From Nocardiopsis listeri NBRC 13360 (GTDB lineage: Bacteria > Actinomycetota > Actinomycetes > Streptosporangiales > Streptosporangiaceae), in contig NZ_BCSH01000032.1 in NCBI RefSeq assembly GCF_001570765.1, positions 32,270 to 96,269 of the forward strand: a stretch of 64,000 bases of DNA, written 5' to 3'. The position numbers and the translations under genes are program-made. Positions 62,680 to 64,000 of the stretch are shown here, piece by piece. The notes below the pieces were generated by a model. That model ran no database searches, had not been told where the DNA came from, and was given only the letters and a program-made list of their open reading frames with translations. Numbering within the stretch: the stretch's first letter is position 1; each line of letters begins with the position of its first letter.

Positions 62680-63714
62680 TTAAGGGGCCGGCGGCGGTGC
62701 CACGCTAGCGCGTTCGACCAGAGTGGGTGTGATGACGCGACGTGTGGAACCGGTCCGTTCACCGGAGATGCGGGACAGCAACACGTCCAGTGCCTCGGTG
62801 GCAACGGTGTCGAAGTCGGGTCGCACCGTGGTCAACGGCGGAATGAAGTAGGCGGCCTCGGGCACGTCGTCGAACCCCACCACGCTGACGTCGCCGGGCA
62901 CCGAACGGCCACGTTCGTGCATCGCACGCAAGAGCCCCAGGGCCAGGTGGTCGTTGGCGGCGAACACCGCGGTGACCTCCGGCATCCGGGCCAGCATCAG
63001 CCCCGCCCGATACCCCGAGGCGGCGCTCCAGTCGGCCTGGCTGACCGGAGGCACCTCCGCACCGACCTCCTCCAGGGTCTGTTGCCAACCGCGCAGGCGC
63101 CCGGCGGCGTCGAACCAGTCCGCCGGACCGGACACGTGCCAGACCGTCTCGTGTCCGGCCTCCAGCAGGCACCGTGTGGCCAGCCGCGCACCGGCCTCCT
63201 GGTCCACGGTCACCAAGGTGTCGTCACGTTCGAGGTCACCGTCCACCGCCACCACGGGAACGTCGGTGGGCACCTCGGCCAGGGCCTCGTCCGCCGCGCC
63301 GGTGGGAACGATCACCACGATCCCGGCGGCCCGTTGCTCGCGGTGGTGTTCGACGGCGGCGGCGATGGAGCCGTGGTCCAGGACCCGCACCCGGCGCACG
63401 CTGACCACGAACCCCTGTGCGGCGGCGGCCAACTCGAAGGCGGCCAGCAGCGACGAGGGACCGAAGAGTGTGGAGTTCTGCGCCACCACCCCCAGGAGCT
63501 GGGACTTGCCGGTCGCCAGGGTGCGGGCGGCCCGGTTGGGACGGTAACCGAGTTGTTCGATGGCGGCGCGCACCCGCAGCCGGGTCTGTTCACGCACGTT
63601 GGGGTGCCCGTTGAGCACCCGGGACACCGTCTGGTGGGAGACGCCCGCGAGCCGCGCGACGTCCGTCATCGCGGGGTCACGGTCGACCCGGACGGACGGG
63701 GAAGAGTGGTCCAC
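62680..63714 (-). CDS. LacI-family regulator, second
   Basis: A 344-residue LacI/GalR protein: AMTDVARLAGVSHQTVSRVLNGHPNV, hinge QLGYRPNRAARTLATG and a sensor domain with VTAVFAANDHLALGLLRAMHERGRSVPGDVSVVGFDDV. It is a clear paralogue of 61520-62563. GTG 63714 follows AAGGAG at six bases; the ATG at 63750 lies inside the promoter/operator and is rejected. Its target is probably itself and a sugar gene to the right of the window. Confidence 0.92.
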   Translation of the reverse strand: MDHSSPSVRVDRDPAMTDVARLAGVSHQTVSRVLNGHPNVREQTRLRVRAAIEQLGYRPNRAARTLATGKSQLLGVVAQNSTLFGPSSLLAAFELAAAAQGFVVSVRRVRVLDHGSIAAAVEHHREQRAAGIVVIVPTGAADEALAEVPTDVPVVAVDGDLERDDTLVTVDQEAGARLATRCLLEAGHETVWHVSGPADWFDAAGRLRGWQQTLEEVGAEVPPVSQADWSAASGYRAGLMLARMPEVTAVFAANDHLALGLLRAMHERGRSVPGDVSVVGFDDVPEAAYFIPPLTTVRPDFDTVATEALDVLLSRISGERTGSTRRVITPTLVERASVAPPPAP

Positions 63715-63739
63715 CCAAAACTCCTTGCCGGGGTTGGTG

Positions 63740-63792
63740 GGCGCTAACATACTGCACTGCCTTTATCAGGGCAATGGCGCTTGTTAGCGCTC
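63740..63792 (-). promoter_or_regulatory. Promoter and paired LacI half-operators of the second LacI gene
   Basis: Leftward TTGCCC (63769-63774), 17 bases, TATGTT (63746-63751) make a promoter. GGGCGCTAACA overlaps the -10 box, and TTGTTAGCGCTC (63781-63792) lies just upstream in inverted orientation. Both resemble the TGTTAGCGCTAACA LacI-family pattern, so autoregulation is likely. Confidence 0.55.
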
Positions 63793-63810
63793 ACTCCAAG
63801 ACAGGAGAAA

Positions 63811-63839
63811 ACCCCGGTCGGGCGGTCACCGACCGGGGT
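63811..63839. terminator. Hairpin at the right edge
   Basis: ACCCCGGTCGG pairs with CCGACCGGGGT (11 bp, seven-base loop). It probably ends a leftward gene beyond the window. I see no supported gene between 63840 and 64000. Confidence 0.6.
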
Positions 63840-64000
63840 GTACCGACTTCTGGATGAGAGATTCCAGGTGGTGGAGGTGGCTGGTGGGGCGCCCGGGGTC
63901 TCTGGCTCTTGGGGGTTGTCGGGCGGGGTGGTGATATCGGCATGTCCACACCTCGAAGTAGCACCTATGGGCGTTACCGGCACCGCCGGCACCAGTACTT

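Noticed and set aside
63744..63992. 82-codon minus-strand frame at the right edge
   Set aside because: It crosses the hairpin at 63811-63839 and the second LacI promoter; composition does not look like a protein.

Overview
The window comes from a high-GC Gram-positive bacterium, most likely an actinomycete of the Nocardiopsis/Streptosporangiales type. The grounds are strong G/C preference at third codon positions, many GTG starts and ATGA/GTGA stop-start overlaps, SigB/SigF-type sigma factors, DUF2267/DUF3140/DUF3618 proteins, actinobacterial aa3 oxidase CtaD and many LacI-family sugar regulators. The species assignment is inference only. I saw no CRISPR array, tRNA, rRNA or intact mobile element.

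Layout. 1-4644: end of a SigF-like sigma factor, a FUSC-type membrane protein, a DUF2231-Rieske protein, a small membrane protein and ctaD. 4645-5898: intergenic DNA and the ruins of an IS4-like transposase. 5897-18831: one leftward, translationally coupled operon with visibly lower GC than its surroundings, which is the most interesting part of the window. It starts with a 44-residue candidate RiPP precursor ending in Cys. It continues with TfuA, YcaO, an HTTM membrane protein, an alpha/beta hydrolase fused to a CysO/MoaD-like sulfur carrier ending in Gly-Gly, a GNAT, a stand-alone adenylation/carrier-protein/acyl-CoA-dehydrogenase triad of the prolyl-to-pyrrolyl kind, an MFS exporter, a methyltransferase and a full-length HypF carbamoyltransferase with no hydrogenase gene near it. 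Imperfect direct repeats lie on both sides of this island.

19840-29277: DUF2267 protein, a three-subunit cysteine-type formate dehydrogenase operon (fdhA-fdhB-nrfD), a PoxB-like thiamine diphosphate enzyme, a frameshifted zinc alcohol dehydrogenase and a CBS-pair protein. 29454-33839: DUF3140 protein, a complete SigF-like sigma factor, a membrane protein, a threonine dehydratase-like enzyme and a flavin reductase. 33954-36513: an AA10 lytic polysaccharide monooxygenase with a CBM2 domain, a small upstream ORF, three CelR/CebR-like operators and a maleylpyruvate isomerase-family protein. 36705-39480: four co-directional envelope/stress-type genes. 39552-41269: a coupled FMN reductase/flavin monooxygenase pair. 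41828-42183: a frameshifted conserved hypothetical gene.

42417-42726 holds two tandem copies of a three-hairpin sequence whose stems change in a compensated way, followed by a strong intrinsic terminator. This is a candidate structured RNA. 42956-53374: LacI regulator, MFS exporter and an L-arabinose operon (araB-araD-araA plus a CUT2-type sugar ABC transporter) with repeated LacI-type operators. 53401-55929: relics of a response regulator and a serine beta-lactamase-like hydrolase, both frameshifted. 56035-63714 (all leftward): GH42 beta-galactosidase, a CUT1 sugar ABC transporter and two LacI regulators. Together, the right third looks like a plant arabinogalactan/galactan and L-arabinose utilisation region, and the LPMO adds a cellulose- or chitin-active enzyme.

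How the island may work (inference): TfuA plus YcaO would install backbone thioamide(s) in the precursor using sulfide from the Gly-Gly carrier fused to the hydrolase. The adenylation-carrier-dehydrogenase triad would make an oxidised aminoacyl (possibly pyrrolyl) unit for the GNAT to transfer. HypF may carbamoylate the product, possibly on the C-terminal Cys, as it does on HypE.
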